Shown here one piece after another: positions 34,440-45,813 of a stretch of 64,000 nucleotides of DNA (the stretch's first letter is position 1; each line of letters starts with the position of its first letter). This DNA comes from Lomentospora prolificans. Taxonomy: Eukaryota > Ascomycota > Sordariomycetes > Microascales > Microascaceae. The notes beneath the pieces were generated by a model. The model had not been told where the DNA came from. It worked only from the letters and a program-made list of their open reading frames with translations, and made no database searches. The position numbers and the translations under genes are program-made. The DNA lies in the NCBI GenBank assembly GCA_029532625.1, contig JARFXM010000011.1, forward strand, positions 2,989,501 through 3,053,500, in the 5' to 3' direction.

Positions 34440-36320
34440 TTATCCTTCCGCCTCCCGCACAAGCGCCCAGCATTTGCGCATCCCGGTCCCCATGGATTCT
34501 TCGTCAATCTCCTCGCTCTCCGCCCACCGCCATTCGCCCCGGCCACCCGGTTCGTCCGGGGAATCATCTCCAGGAAAGGACGTGGCAAACATCTGCACAT
34601 GCATCGTCAACTTGAGATGCGAGAATAGCCACGGCACACTCCCCAGTTCGCCGACGTGTTTAATGGTAATGCCTGGTTCCAGACCCCCGTGACCGCTTGC
34701 CTGGAGTTCGCGGATATAATTCAATGCCGCCGTCTTCCGAGCCGAGGCCTTACCGGCCGAGGCATTTGGGAGCGCCCCGCTGGGTAGTTCCCAGAGGCCC
34801 GCCAGCAACCCCTTTTCTGGACGTCGACGGATCAAATATCTCCCGTTAGGGTGTCGAAGGGCGCAGACGACAGTCTCTTCTTCACGCACGGCTTTCTTGA
34901 TTGTCTTCACAGGGAACTTGCGTGCGTGTTCGATGGCGTAGGCGAGTCCTCCCACCATCGATTTCATCCCTTCTGCTGATTCTGCCATCTTTTTGTTCTT
35001 CGACGCGTTGGCGCCGTTCTTCTTCGTGGTAAGCACATCGCCATCTTCGTCGACAGGCGACTGCTCGAATGGCTCGCACAAGGTGCACAGATCTTCAATG
35101 TCGACAAGCTCGTTTTTGAGCTCACCGCCGGACTTGGAGAGCGCGACTCCTTCTTGGTAGGCCAGGCATGTGGAACTGATGGGGCATGTGCCACAGTTCG
35201 GCTTCGGCGCGCAAATTGTGCTTCCCAGTTCCATCAGAGCTTGGCCCCACCGGCCGGGCGCATCGCTCAGCGTCTCCTCCTTTGCGCTCCGGACATCGTC
35301 GGATACGGCCTTGACGAGAGCATCGGCGGCGCCCCACATGACATCAATAGTGGCCTTGTCAGTCTTGACGTTTCCGTAAATCCCAAGCTGTCGGCTTAGG
35401 ACTCGTAGTACGTTCCCATCGACCATTGGAACGGCCCGGCCGAATACTATTGATGAGATGGCCCCGGCAGTATACCGTCCAACGCCGGGGACCTTTGACT
35501 CCAACTCTTTGGGGTCAGATGGCAAAAGCCCCTTCATATCGGCGTCATTCACAACCAACTGCGCCGCCTCGTGTATCCGCCTCGCGCGGCTATAGTATCC
35601 CAAGCCCCTCCAAGCCAAGAGCACCTCGTCGACATCGGCCTCGGCGAGGTCGTGTATTGTTGGCCATTTCGCCATCCACCTATTCCAATAATCGATCACG
35701 ACGGAAACCCGCGTTTGCTGGAGCATGATCTCGCTGATCCAGACTTCGTAGGCCCTCCTCTCGAGCGCACCCCGTAGTTCGCTGGCAGTCGCCGCTACTC
35801 GCGGGTCGATCCAGGCCTTGCGCCATGGCATGCTGCGCGCCGTGCTCACCGAGTCGAACCAGCGAAGCAGGGACTCGCGGCCAGCCTTTCCTTTCTTGTC
35901 ATTTTGTAGGAGGATCGGTCGGTGGTACGCGACGGCGTGGAGTCTGTCGCGTGTAGAAACGGGCGCAATGCTAGCCGGCGTCGTCCGATTAAACAATGTT
36001 TCGGCCAATTTTGTGCTTCGGACCGCGTCGGATGCGACTTTCCGCCTCTTGACGGGCCTTGGGGCCTCCTCGTGCTCGTCTTCGCTTTTTACCCGTCGAC
36101 CGGTGCTGCGGGTTGCTACGCGGGGCGCCGCTGGACGCGTCGCGCTCTGGGGCTTCGCTGGTGCATTTCGAAGAACGGGCAGGACGGTTGCATCTCCGTC
36201 TTGTTCGGAAGCTTGTGTGGAGATTCGACTTGCTGCCAGTTGGGCGGCCTTTCTCCGGCCCTGGCGCATGGTTTTGTTTAGTTCGAACTTGAGAGGCCGC
36301 GAGAATAGGCTCTTTTGCAT
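34440..36320 (-). CDS. myh1: Adenine DNA glycosylase (MutY/MUTYH homologue)
   Basis: Single exon, 626 aa. It removes adenine paired with 8-oxoguanine in base excision repair, in nucleus and possibly mitochondria. The N-terminal 140 residues are basic and disordered with a nuclear-localisation-like VKRRK (90-94). The glycosylase core spans about 148-400. Catalytic Glu197 sits in SEIMLQQT, the helix-hairpin-helix at 277-290 reads VPGVGRYTAGAISS, and catalytic Asp301 is in VPMVDGN. Four cluster-binding cysteines (370, 376, 379, 385) form a 4Fe-4S motif with spacing x5-x2-x5; the usual first loop is six residues. The NUDIX-like 8-oxoG recognition domain is at about 465-620 (RRRPEKGLLAGLWELPSG). 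A Lys/Asn-rich insert separates the two domains. Fungal MutY proteins are of similar size. An internal Met18 is an alternative start that would drop a possible targeting peptide. Confidence 0.95.
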   Translation of the reverse strand: MQKSLFSRPLKFELNKTMRQGRRKAAQLAASRISTQASEQDGDATVLPVLRNAPAKPQSATRPAAPRVATRSTGRRVKSEDEHEEAPRPVKRRKVASDAVRSTKLAETLFNRTTPASIAPVSTRDRLHAVAYHRPILLQNDKKGKAGRESLLRWFDSVSTARSMPWRKAWIDPRVAATASELRGALERRAYEVWISEIMLQQTRVSVVIDYWNRWMAKWPTIHDLAEADVDEVLLAWRGLGYYSRARRIHEAAQLVVNDADMKGLLPSDPKELESKVPGVGRYTAGAISSIVFGRAVPMVDGNVLRVLSRQLGIYGNVKTDKATIDVMWGAADALVKAVSDDVRSAKEETLSDAPGRWGQALMELGSTICAPKPNCGTCPISSTCLAYQEGVALSKSGGELKNELVDIEDLCTLCEPFEQSPVDEDGDVLTTKKNGANASKNKKMAESAEGMKSMVGGLAYAIEHARKFPVKTIKKAVREEETVVCALRHPNGRYLIRRRPEKGLLAGLWELPSGALPNASAGKASARKTAALNYIRELQASGHGGLEPGITIKHVGELGSVPWLFSHLKLTMHVQMFATSFPGDDSPDEPGGRGEWRWAESEEIDEESMGTGMRKCWALVREAEG

Positions 36321-37459
36321 CTTGTTCAGGGTCGCGACTTCTACTAGGTGTGGATGCCAACCAACAGTGCTCCATCGCGCCTCTTAGTCAGCCCCAATGC
36401 TAAATCCTTAGCCTGGCGAACGTTGATTGATCCATTATATTTGTTTGGTAGTGCTGTCCCCTCGCCGCTGGTCGTGCATCATTGTGTGCCACTCCCAGAC
36501 ACTCTGCAGAGACGATGAGCAGTGAATCAATTCCAAGCCTAAATTTTCTTGGATCGCTCTGCGCGATCCGAATTCAACTTATTTCACATTATGTCCTCGA
36601 CGACGGAGCGAGAGGGGTGGCGCTGGAGAGGCAGATGGTGACACTGGACTAGACCTCGTGTGCTTGCTGTTGCTTGCATTGTGTGTGTGTTTTTTTGTTT
36701 TCTTTTATTCATCAACGGCTATGCTTAGGAGGAGTAGCACATCATTGGTACGATGCTCAATCGAAATCTGATAATCTGCGGGCTAGATATTGTGAGGGGG
36801 CACCGATTGATTTCACGGAGAACTCGAGGTATCGGCCCAGCCTTATCTTGATCGCATCCAAATGCAACATTGCGAGTTATCTTCAGATGGACGTACAAGT
36901 ATCCTGAGTCTGGCGCTGCTTTCGGCAACAAGCATAGGCGCCAAGGCTGACAAGGCAACATTCGCGACGACGAGTCTTGCAATATCATGTCTATCTTCAG
37001 GTTCAGAAAGCCCTCCGGCAAGCTAATTGGGTACTCGTGTCCAGTCCAAGCTGACGGCACCTTTGGCAACTTGACAGGGCATGCAGGCAATTGGTGCAGT
37101 CTCAGCCTGGTGGCTCTCGTTTACAATTAAAAGGGCACACTCTTTCGCTATAAACGGGCGGTGCCGCTCGCGAACACGGGGATAAGGTTGCATCCATGTC
37201 AGCACGCCTGCATCGCGGCAGGGGTCCGCAAATTGGGGATTGGCTGTTGAATCGCCCGTGCCCAAGATTCCACACAAGCATCAGCCGCCGCCTAATATCC
37301 TACTATCGTCGGGTGATACAAAATCATGGATAGGGCCCGTTCTTTCGGGCGTAGGGCTGAGAGCCCCTTTCGCTTCCTTTTTCTCCAGGAAGAAGGGACC
37401 GCTCTCTGAATTCGCCATCCGTCTTGAGCCCACTCCTTCATCGCCATCTGGTGTGAACT
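36321..37459. other. Divergent promoter region, MutY and NLR-like genes
   Basis: 1.1 kb between the minus-strand MutY gene and the plus-strand STAND gene. No coding frame is supported. A T-rich patch occurs near 36690-36715, and a GT-rich run (TGTGTGTGTT) near 36680. Confidence 0.4.
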
Positions 37460-40400
37460 ATGGCGGCTTCATATTCTAGCGCCCCTACGGGGGATGCAGA
37501 GCAGACTGATCTAGGGACCATGTGGCAGGAGGCCCTCATTAAATACTACGAAGAGTGCGGTACAGATCTCCGTACCATCCACCCTTCTCGATTCACCATC
37601 AACCATATTCTCGCGGAGCAAGACCACCAGCTCCTCCTTTTCAATCAATTTCGACATGATAAGGGCAAGCTTGATAAGCTGAGAAGCCTGATCTCAAGCA
37701 ACTCTCAGATCATCCAGGGTGTCGCTACACATATCGCTGAGGCGGCCAGCGCCGCCTTTCCTCCAAGTGCCGCCATCCTGACAGCCTTCAACTACGTTCT
37801 GAATGCGTCCAAGGTCGTTTCAGAGGACTACGACTTGATCGTGTCCTTCTTCGATATCATGAACTCTTTCCTCGAGCGTGTATCCATGCTCGAGAATCGC
37901 ATGCCCAACGAGTGGCAGTTCAAAAAGTTCCTAATCAATGTTTTCTCGGCGATGCTCACCCTGAGCGCCATTGCTCGCAAGTGTCGCCAGAAGGGCCGCT
38001 TGAGCAAGTGGGCCAAGGCTTTGATTGATGGTAGCGACCCGAAGCTGAAGGCTGCTTTCGACTCTCTGCACATGCACTTGGAGCGCTTCGAATCGGCGAC
38101 CATGCTCGCAACGCTCAAACAAACCATGGACACAGCCAAAAAGGTGGAAGGCATTGGGCAGGATGTGAAGAACATCCAAGTCGGCGTCGAGCAAACCTTG
38201 GCTGTTTCCCAGCAGAATTACGTGCTGGGTCTGGAGACCAAGGGATTCTCCAAGGATGCGGCCCTGACCAGCCATGAGATCCTGTCGGTTGTCACCCGCC
38301 AGGAAGACCGGGGTGCCGAGCACGCCGCAGGTCTGCAGCAAGTTATGAGAGCTCTGAACAAGATGTCTGGAACCAAGGGTGGCCAGGATGCTGTCGTGGA
38401 CGCCGGCTCTCGCAAGTCTGCTGCTATACGAACGCTTGCAAAACTCTTGTCTTGCAATCTCGACGACAGGACACAACTCATGGAGATTGAAACCACCTAT
38501 GTCAATGGCACATACAAATGGTTCCGCGACCAGGAAACTTACAGCGAATTTGAGGCCGGAAATTCCCGCCTCCTCTCCGTTGAGGCTCCCGCTGGTATGG
38601 GCAAGTCAACGCTATCCTACACTGTCGTCAAGGCCTTGCAGGATGAGTACATTGGCGACTCGACCACTTCCGTTGCGTTCTTCTTCTTCAGGGAGGATGT
38701 AGATGAACTCACCACGGCGGCTCGAATGCTGCGCTCATGCGCCATCCAAGTCGCCACCAGGGATGTACGGTACCGGGAAGAGGTTCTCACAGATCTCCAA
38801 CTCCAAACGGGCTATGAGCAGGAGAGTAACGAAGAGTTTAACCAGGACCATGAGCAGTTGTGGCAGCAACTCTACAAGAAGAGGTTCCATAAGAAGTCTG
38901 GTCGGCGACTGGTCATGATCGTTGACGGGGTCGATGAAGCAGAGCCGCCCACCCGGGAATTTCTCGAGGAAATCTTCCGGGAAGTATGCTCCTCAAAGGA
39001 CCTCAACATTCAGATTCTGTACACTTGCGATCCCACAGTCTTCCAGATCGATCCAGATACTGTCCCGGCGAAGACTTTCTCATTGACCAAGGAACACCTG
39101 CTTCCTGACATGAAAAATATCATTGTGACGAGAATGAAAGGTCTTAGTCGATTGCGCAAGCTGTCACAGAAGACAAAGAGAAAGATTGTCATGCGTCTGA
39201 CTCGACAAGCCGATAGTGAGTGATGAGTCTTAGTTAACTACCACACTGTTTTTAAGGACCGATTACTGATCACAGTACCTTGTAGCTATTCGATACATTG
39301 ACCATATGCTACGTCGGCTCAACCAAATCGGAAGAGAAAAGGCCATTCTCCGAGAGCTGGAGGCATTACCATCTAGCACCACCGATGTGTATCGAGTTCT
39401 GCTTTCGGATTGCCAAAAGTCGCGGTCGGACGTTGACATAGAAGTGTTGCGCAAATTCTTCGCATGGCTGGCATATTCCAAAAAGCCATTGAGCCTCGGG
39501 GCGGCGAGTCGGCTGCTTCATTTCATTGCTCATGACAACAACATAAGTATCGATGAAGAGCTTGACCATCGGTGTGCCAGGTTCGTTTGTCGTGATCCCG
39601 TTAGAAAACGAGATAATCAAGCGAGAATTCTCAAAGACTAACATCGTCTGCTTAACTCTAGGCTATTGCGCCTCTCCAACTCCAACAACGTTGAAGAAAA
39701 TGACCAAGATGATAGTGATAGCGAAAGTGATAAGCTGGATGATGACAAGGTCAATGACACTGAGGAGTATTCTTCGGAGGATCTCGAAGTCTACCTCGGC
39801 TTCCAGGAGCGCTCACTCCGGAGCTACTTCCGACCGGGAAACAGCTCCGGCGACGACAAACTTCGAAGTGCACATTCATCGGGCCACGCCATGATTATTG
39901 AGATGCTTCATTCCATTCTAACCTCCGAAGAAGAGACTTCTAACCCGGCCCAAGAGCATCTCAGCTCCTATGCCGCCCAATTCTGGATGCAGCATCTGCA
40001 GGAAATTAATCCTGACGACTTGAGTCAAGACGAGCTCGTCCGTACCATTGACGCCCTCTGTGGGATTCTGTCTAACAGAGGCGGATCCATCCGTAAGTTG
40101 GAGGAGTACCTTCAATACGAAGGGGATATGAATAAGAATACGATCTTGGGGGGTACCGAAGAGGCTTTAGAGAAGTCGCTGAAGTGCATCCAGAAGTGGG
40201 CTATCAAGGCAACGCAGCTTCCTTCTTCCTCCATTTCCGGTGGCACGCTTGCCTGGATGAGGCCGTTTGCTCGCAACCCCAAAACAATCTATATCAAGAT
40301 TGCTGACGCGCACGTTTCTAACTGGCTCGCCGGCTACAATGCCGAGTGGGACTACCTCATCTATCGACGATTCCTTTTTGCCCACTATGCTTTGTACCTG

Positions 40401-42383
40401 GGACGTGAGCTGCCCGCTGTGGCCCAGAACGAACCGCTGCGAAAGTATTTCCAAAGTATCGACGGAGAGAAAGGATTTAACATTACAGCAGAGTCGATTA
40501 TGACAATATCCAAGGCGTTCTTGCACATTGACATGACTGCGCAATCCTACAGAGCCATCGGAACAGCAATGGGAAGGGCCGATTTGCAGGAAGAAGGTCT
40601 TGAACAGCTCAAACTCGGAGCGCAAAATGCCGATTCGCCTCTAGAATTGTTCAATATTTTGGCGAAGATGGCAGATACTATTCTTACCATCGCCGACCTC
40701 ATGGAGCCCCCAGAACCGACCGAAGAAGCGCAAGCCAATGGGGCTGAGGGCGAGAATAATACCTCGGAAACCTCAACTACGCAGGAAAATGAGACAAACG
40801 TTAACGGTATCGAGGATGAGACCAGGAATGAGACCGCCGAGAATACTGACTCAGATAAAAAACACGATAGCAAGTCTGAGAAGAAAACCTTTGAGCAATG
40901 GGTCAAGGAAGGGCTAGAGGTCCTCAACCGTGCTCTTGACACTATTGCTGCGATATCTCCCGCAGACCTCGAAACTGTCAAGGTGCGGCGAACTATCCAG
41001 GGGCTCTGGTTCATGAAAGCACAGGCAGAGCTCTATCTCAATAATACCTCCAATACTGTGGCCTACTGTCAGAAGGCAAAGGAGGTTATGGGCGATGATG
41101 AGGGTTCTGCTGTGGCCATTGTCATCCCAAAACTGGCCAAGATGGAAGAGTGGGGAAAGTTGATGGAGGTGCTCCGTCCGCTTCGCGCCACCAAGTATGA
41201 CACCTATTTCTACATGTACCGGTACACAAGCGAGATAGATCGGGCGGCGAAGGAGACTGGGCAGATCGACTACATTACCGACCTGTACAGGGAGGGCGCC
41301 ATGCTAGAAGATCTGCGCACCTGGTCATACACCGTCATGCATAGTAAATGGGCAGCCTTCTACCATGAGGTGGTTGGCACAAAGGATGCAATTGTGAAGG
41401 CCAAGGCGATCTTGAACAAGATAATCGATGTGAGCCCGCTCTCATCCAACATCACGACGGCGTCTTTCCGACTGGCCAACATTCTCCTAGAAGAATTCCG
41501 AACCTCTCACCATCCAGAGGACAAGCTTGCCGCTTACCGAGAGATGCAAGGCCTTGTGAAGCGAGTCGGCGACATGATGGGTAGCGATTTCGACCCCACC
41601 CAGTCTCAGAACGTGATCCCTCTTGCATTGATGATGCGCAGGCTCGACGCCTACGAATACCAGCAGAGCCTTGAGCGCATGTTCAGGGGGTGCGTCCAGG
41701 CCCTCACGGACGATGTAGCGTGGAACGACAAGCTCAGCTTCCGAGCCCTAGCAAAGACGCTTGCCGTCGTGGGTCTCGAGGAGGACGCCCGTATCGCAGC
41801 TACCTGCCAGATTTACATCACCGACAAGGAAGTGCACAATAAGCAACGTTCCATGAGCGAGAGCACGGCTGATGGCGGGGTTGCCGATGGTGCCGATGCG
41901 GAGACGGACGGAACTGATGCGGAGCCGAGCTCGAGCTCGTCTGGTGAATCAGAGAGTTCAGAGGAACAGGACAACGATGGAAAGAGTCATGGTGGTGACG
42001 AAAGCGACGACGCAGCCTCTGAAGCTTCCGAAGACCTTGACACGGCCAACGGCTGGTTCTTCTGCGACGGTTGCGACCAATCATTCGGAAACTGGCGCAA
42101 TGGCCCGCTATACGTCTGCGTCTACTGCACGGAAATGGATCTGTGCGAAAAGTGCTATGATAAGCGCGCGGATAGGTTGTCTGGGAAGCTTCCGCCGGAT
42201 TGGCGCGTCATCTGCCCGGCTGGACACAAGCATGTCAAGGCGCCGGCGGAGAAGTGGAAGGGATTGAAGAACGGCGTGCTCAAGTTCGAGGACAAGGAGG
42301 TGACCTTCCACGACTGGCTGGTGGAGCTGAAGGAGAAGAAGTGGCCCGAGGCATGGGAGAGATATTGGGATGATGACGACTGA
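37460..42383 (+). CDS. NLR-like STAND protein: Goodbye-NACHT-helical repeats-ZZ zinc finger
   Basis: Three exons (37460-39215, 39286-39580, 39662-42383; introns 70 and 81 bp) give 1590 aa. Residues about 14-145 fit the fungal STAND N-terminal Goodbye domain (MWQEALIKYYEECGTDL, then PPSAAILTAFNYVLNASKVV). The NACHT-type NTPase has a P-loop APAGMGKS at 376-383 and Walker B RRLVMIVDGVDEAEP at about 482-496. A helical winged region follows, including CQKSRSDVDIEVLRKFFAWL. From about 780 the chain is alpha-helical and TPR-like, interrupted by an acidic Asn/Thr/Glu-rich linker (about 920-985). An acidic Ser/Asp/Glu stretch precedes a C-terminal ZZ zinc finger: Cys1485, 1488, 1503, 1506, 1512, 1515 and His1539, 1541. 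Fungal NLR-like proteins couple ligand sensing to nucleotide-driven oligomerisation in non-self recognition. The gene looks intact. Target and effector are unknown. Confidence 0.85.
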
Positions 42384-43891
42384 TCATAGGACGGAGGTTT
42401 GATTGTACAATGGAGATTGAACCGGGATTTTTGACGGCGACCGTAGAGTATGCCTTGGAAAGAGAGGAGGGGGGATTTCTCCGGTGATATTGGACTCGAA
42501 CTCCAGCCTCATCGCAGCAGACCCCGAAGGTTTTTATTCCCCTGGCTTTCTGAGCGCTCCGAGTAACCGCTAGGCAATCGGTCGCGGTGTTAGTGCTTGA
42601 GCTGCTCGGTTGGAAGTTATTTTCGAATATTCGTAGATGAAGCCTAGCGGGCAGGCTGTCGACATTGACGGGAAGGAGCGTTAGGGCTGTTCAACAGTGG
42701 ACGAGCGGCTCTCGAGTTGAGGATGACAGCTTACTGTAGAGGGGACCTGCCAGCTCTGTTTCGTCAATTGAGCAAACGGGGAGATGTTGATAGCGACTGT
42801 AGAGCCTGGTTTGGCATCCTTGTACGTTGGAAGGGTTTTCTATCTCTTACTCGATCTTGCTTTTTATCGATTCTGTTCCACAATGGCCAAAGCTGCGCTG
42901 CAAAGCACCAGAGACCGTGATCTTTCGATGACTCCATCAATTACTTCTCCAACAGGTTATTGAGCCAAGGGTGTTTAACTGTATTAAACGCCCATAACTG
43001 ACATTCACCTCCCTCGTTCTTACAATGGAAATGTGACCAGCAGTGATCGGCCAAGGCGGCCTGATAGGCCCTCGAGATCTCTCCTCTCTTCAGACATTTG
43101 CCTCCATACTGCCGAATGCCTCCGGCGGCCGCGGGGCTCTCTGGATAAATTATTTTCTGGCTCGGCCCGGCTCATTTGCTGCGTGTTAGACATCTTGGGC
43201 TGCGTCTTCGTTTGCTGACATCTTGCCCCGGCACAACATGCGTCCAGACCTCTTCATGATGCCTCCATTTGTCTTTGTCAGAGCTCGGCTCTTAGTCGCG
43301 TATTGATGGCGATATACGAGAACCAAGGGTGTTAACTTGGGTGGCTCTATGATCCATCGACGCGAGAACCTCAAAACACCCTGCTGACCACCGCATGAAG
43401 AATAAGCATCGGCTCGGTATCTCACCATCGCAGACCTGGTCAAACCACACAACAACCTGGTGGCAGGGCTGGTTTTTGGACGAATGGAAAGCGGCTTGGC
43501 TTATAGTAACATGCGGAAACAGCACATGAGTAAGATGCCATGATCTACCTCCTGCGTTCGGGAAGACACTCCTGCGACGCCAACGACCCCGGGATGTTGA
43601 AACACAGCACGCGCCTGTCAATGTTATCGAGCAACTGACCCCACCCGCGCATACGGCTCGACGTTATCAAGCAATTGTCCCCGATAGCGTCTGGGTATAT
43701 CGAGGTGATGAAGCAATAGTCCCTACTCGTTCCTGGGCGGATATTTCCAACAGTTTGAGTCCCCGGTTCTCGCAACTTAAACTCGCCCTCTTGCTTAGCC
43801 ATTGTTTTCTCCGTCGACGTAGATGCGACAAGTTCGATTCCATCAATCTTGGCTATTGAGAATTACGTTTGCGTTCCACGATTAATACGCG
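42384..43891. other. Intergenic region, no supported gene
   Basis: 1.5 kb between tandem genes. A minus-strand ATG frame at 43545-43802 (85 codons, good start context) diverges from the carboxypeptidase gene but has no recognisable domain. The DNA there also contains degenerate repeats of a TTATCAAGCAATTGTCCCC-like word at about 43622, 43667 and 43708. Confidence 0.35.
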
Positions 43892-45813
43892 ATGCACCTC
43901 GGGTTTGGCTGGTGGCAGTTAGTGCTTGCCTCGGGCGCTGTGGCCACGTGGGAATGGTCTAGCCAGGCCCTGAATAACTCAGGACGGGCGGCTGACCCAC
44001 TAGAACCTACGCTCAAGTTGACGAGCCCGCCGCTTTATCGGCGCCAAGCCCAATCAAGGTTCTTGAATGAAAACTCCCAGAGTGAGTCGCATTGAAGAGC
44101 CTACCTCGAGTCCGGTGCCACCTTGCCACTACATTTTCGGTCTAATACTGGAATAATAGAGTTTGTCGTAAACGGAACCGCAATCCCGGAAGTCGGATTC
44201 GACGTCGGTGAATCGTACGCTGGACTTTTACCAATCAACGGAACAAACGATCCGAACCAGCTCTACTTCTGGTTCTTCCCATCGGCGGATCCGGAGCCAC
44301 ATGACGAGATACTGATATGGCTTACCGGAGGGGTAAGAGATATTAGCGCCTCCTCAAATGAGGGATGAACGTGCGCTAACACTGCCTCTATTAGCCTGGT
44401 TGCTCCTCGGTGGGCGAGCTTCTCCAAGAAAATGGGCCGTTTCTCTGGCCTCCCGGGGTGTTCAAACCCGTTAGGAATAAATGGAGTTGGCACCGTTTGA
44501 CGAATGTAGTATGGATTGATCAGCCAGTTGGCGCTGGCTTCTCCCAGGGCGAAGTGACGGCTAGGAACGAGTTTGACGTTGCTCGGCAATTTATGGGGTT
44601 CTGGAAGAACTTCGTCGACGTCTTCGGGTTGCAAAACTTCAAGGTCTATGTGACCGGCTCTTCTTACTCGGGGCTATATTGCCCGTATATCGCCCATGAA
44701 ATGATCGATGCAGAGGACCCCGAGTATTTTGATGTCGGAGGCATGATGATATTCGATGCACTCTATTCCAAGGATGCAGTGTCACAGGACATTCCAATGG
44801 TCCCCTTTGTCGACTCCTGGCAGAGAGCGTTTTCCTTTAACCAGACATTTACTGAGCTCCTACATACTCGCGCAGACGAGTGTGGCTACACACAATATCT
44901 AGAGGAGTTCCTCGTTTTCCCCCCGGCAGGCGAACAGCCGTCGGACCTCCCAGGGTACAACGAGGATGGATTCCAGAAGCCCGAGTGTAACATGATTTCT
45001 CAAGTCTTTTCAGCGGCGATCGAGCTGAACCCATGCTTTACCGTGTACTCGGTCTTCGATCACTGTCCGCGACCTCACGATCCGCTCGGTTTTAGCGGCG
45101 GTTCATTTGTCGTCCATCCGGATGCTGGGCCGGTGTACTTTGATCGGCCTGACGTAAAAGCGGCGATTAATGCGCCGGCAGATACCGAATGGGTCTTTTG
45201 TTCCAGCCAGGCCGGCCGTGCTGTCTTTGTTGACGGGGTAGATGAGTCTCTCAATGGCGGACCGGCAGCCCAGCCAGTCTTGCCCCGGATTATCGAGACT
45301 ACGGGCAATGTGATCCTCGGTCACGGGGCACGGGATTTTGTTCTTACTGCGGCAGGGACCCTTTTAGCCATCCAAAACATTACCTGGGGCGGTGTGAGGG
45401 GGTTTCAAACGGAGCCTCGTAACCCTCTATTCGCGCCGTACCACAGTGACGAAGCGTTCGACGTCCTGGCTGGGGCAGGGATATTTGGGTCGTGGCATGA
45501 GGAAAGAGGCCTCACGTACTTTGGAGTCGAAGGGGCGGGCCATTTCTTGACAATTGATCAGCCGGCGGTGGCATTCAGAGCGGTGGAGATCTTGCTCGGC
45601 AGAGTGGAGGATTTTCAGTCGACGGTGGCATTTACGACCGACGCCAACGCGACGCAACAGCCAACGCTAGACTTGAACGCTGCATTTTCTCGGGCTAGTG
45701 CCCTTGGATCGACGGCTGGGGGACGGGAATCAAGCGGGGCCTCGCTCGGGGAGGGGTGGCCCACGATGGCTGGTATTGTCCTCGCGTGGCTCGTCCTCAC
45801 TCTATTAGTTTAG
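43892..45813 (+). CDS. Secreted S10 serine carboxypeptidase-like protein, probably GPI-anchored
   Basis: Three exons (43892-44081, 44160-44332, 44395-45813; introns 78 and 62 bp) give 593 aa. An N-terminal signal peptide covers about 1-20. The alpha/beta-hydrolase core has LYFWFFPS, LIWLTGGPGCSSVGELLQENGPF (across the second splice), VVWIDQPVGAGFS, then the nucleophile elbow TGSSYSGLY (Ser211), GARDF (Asp435) and GAGHFLTIDQP (His504). All three catalytic positions of peptidase family S10 are present. The elbow usually reads GESYAG, so the Glu that pairs with the C-terminal carboxylate of substrates is replaced by Ser210. The C-terminus is Ser/Gly-rich and ends in a short hydrophobic tail (MAGIVLAWLVLTLLV), as in GPI-anchored proteins. 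The enzyme is expected at the cell surface, releasing C-terminal residues from peptides, perhaps with altered pH preference. Confidence 0.9.

Noticed and set aside
42490..42600. A tRNA-like arrangement on the minus strand (GAGTTCGAG and TAGCGGTTA words).
   Set aside because: The T-arm does not pair in the correct register, the anticodon stem does not form, and no 7-bp acceptor stem could be found.
43545..43802. An 85-codon minus-strand ATG frame with a good start context, considered as a gene divergent from the carboxypeptidase.
   Set aside because: No domain. The opposite strand is open over the same bases, and the frame consists largely of a degenerate DNA repeat. It is noted only as a repeat.
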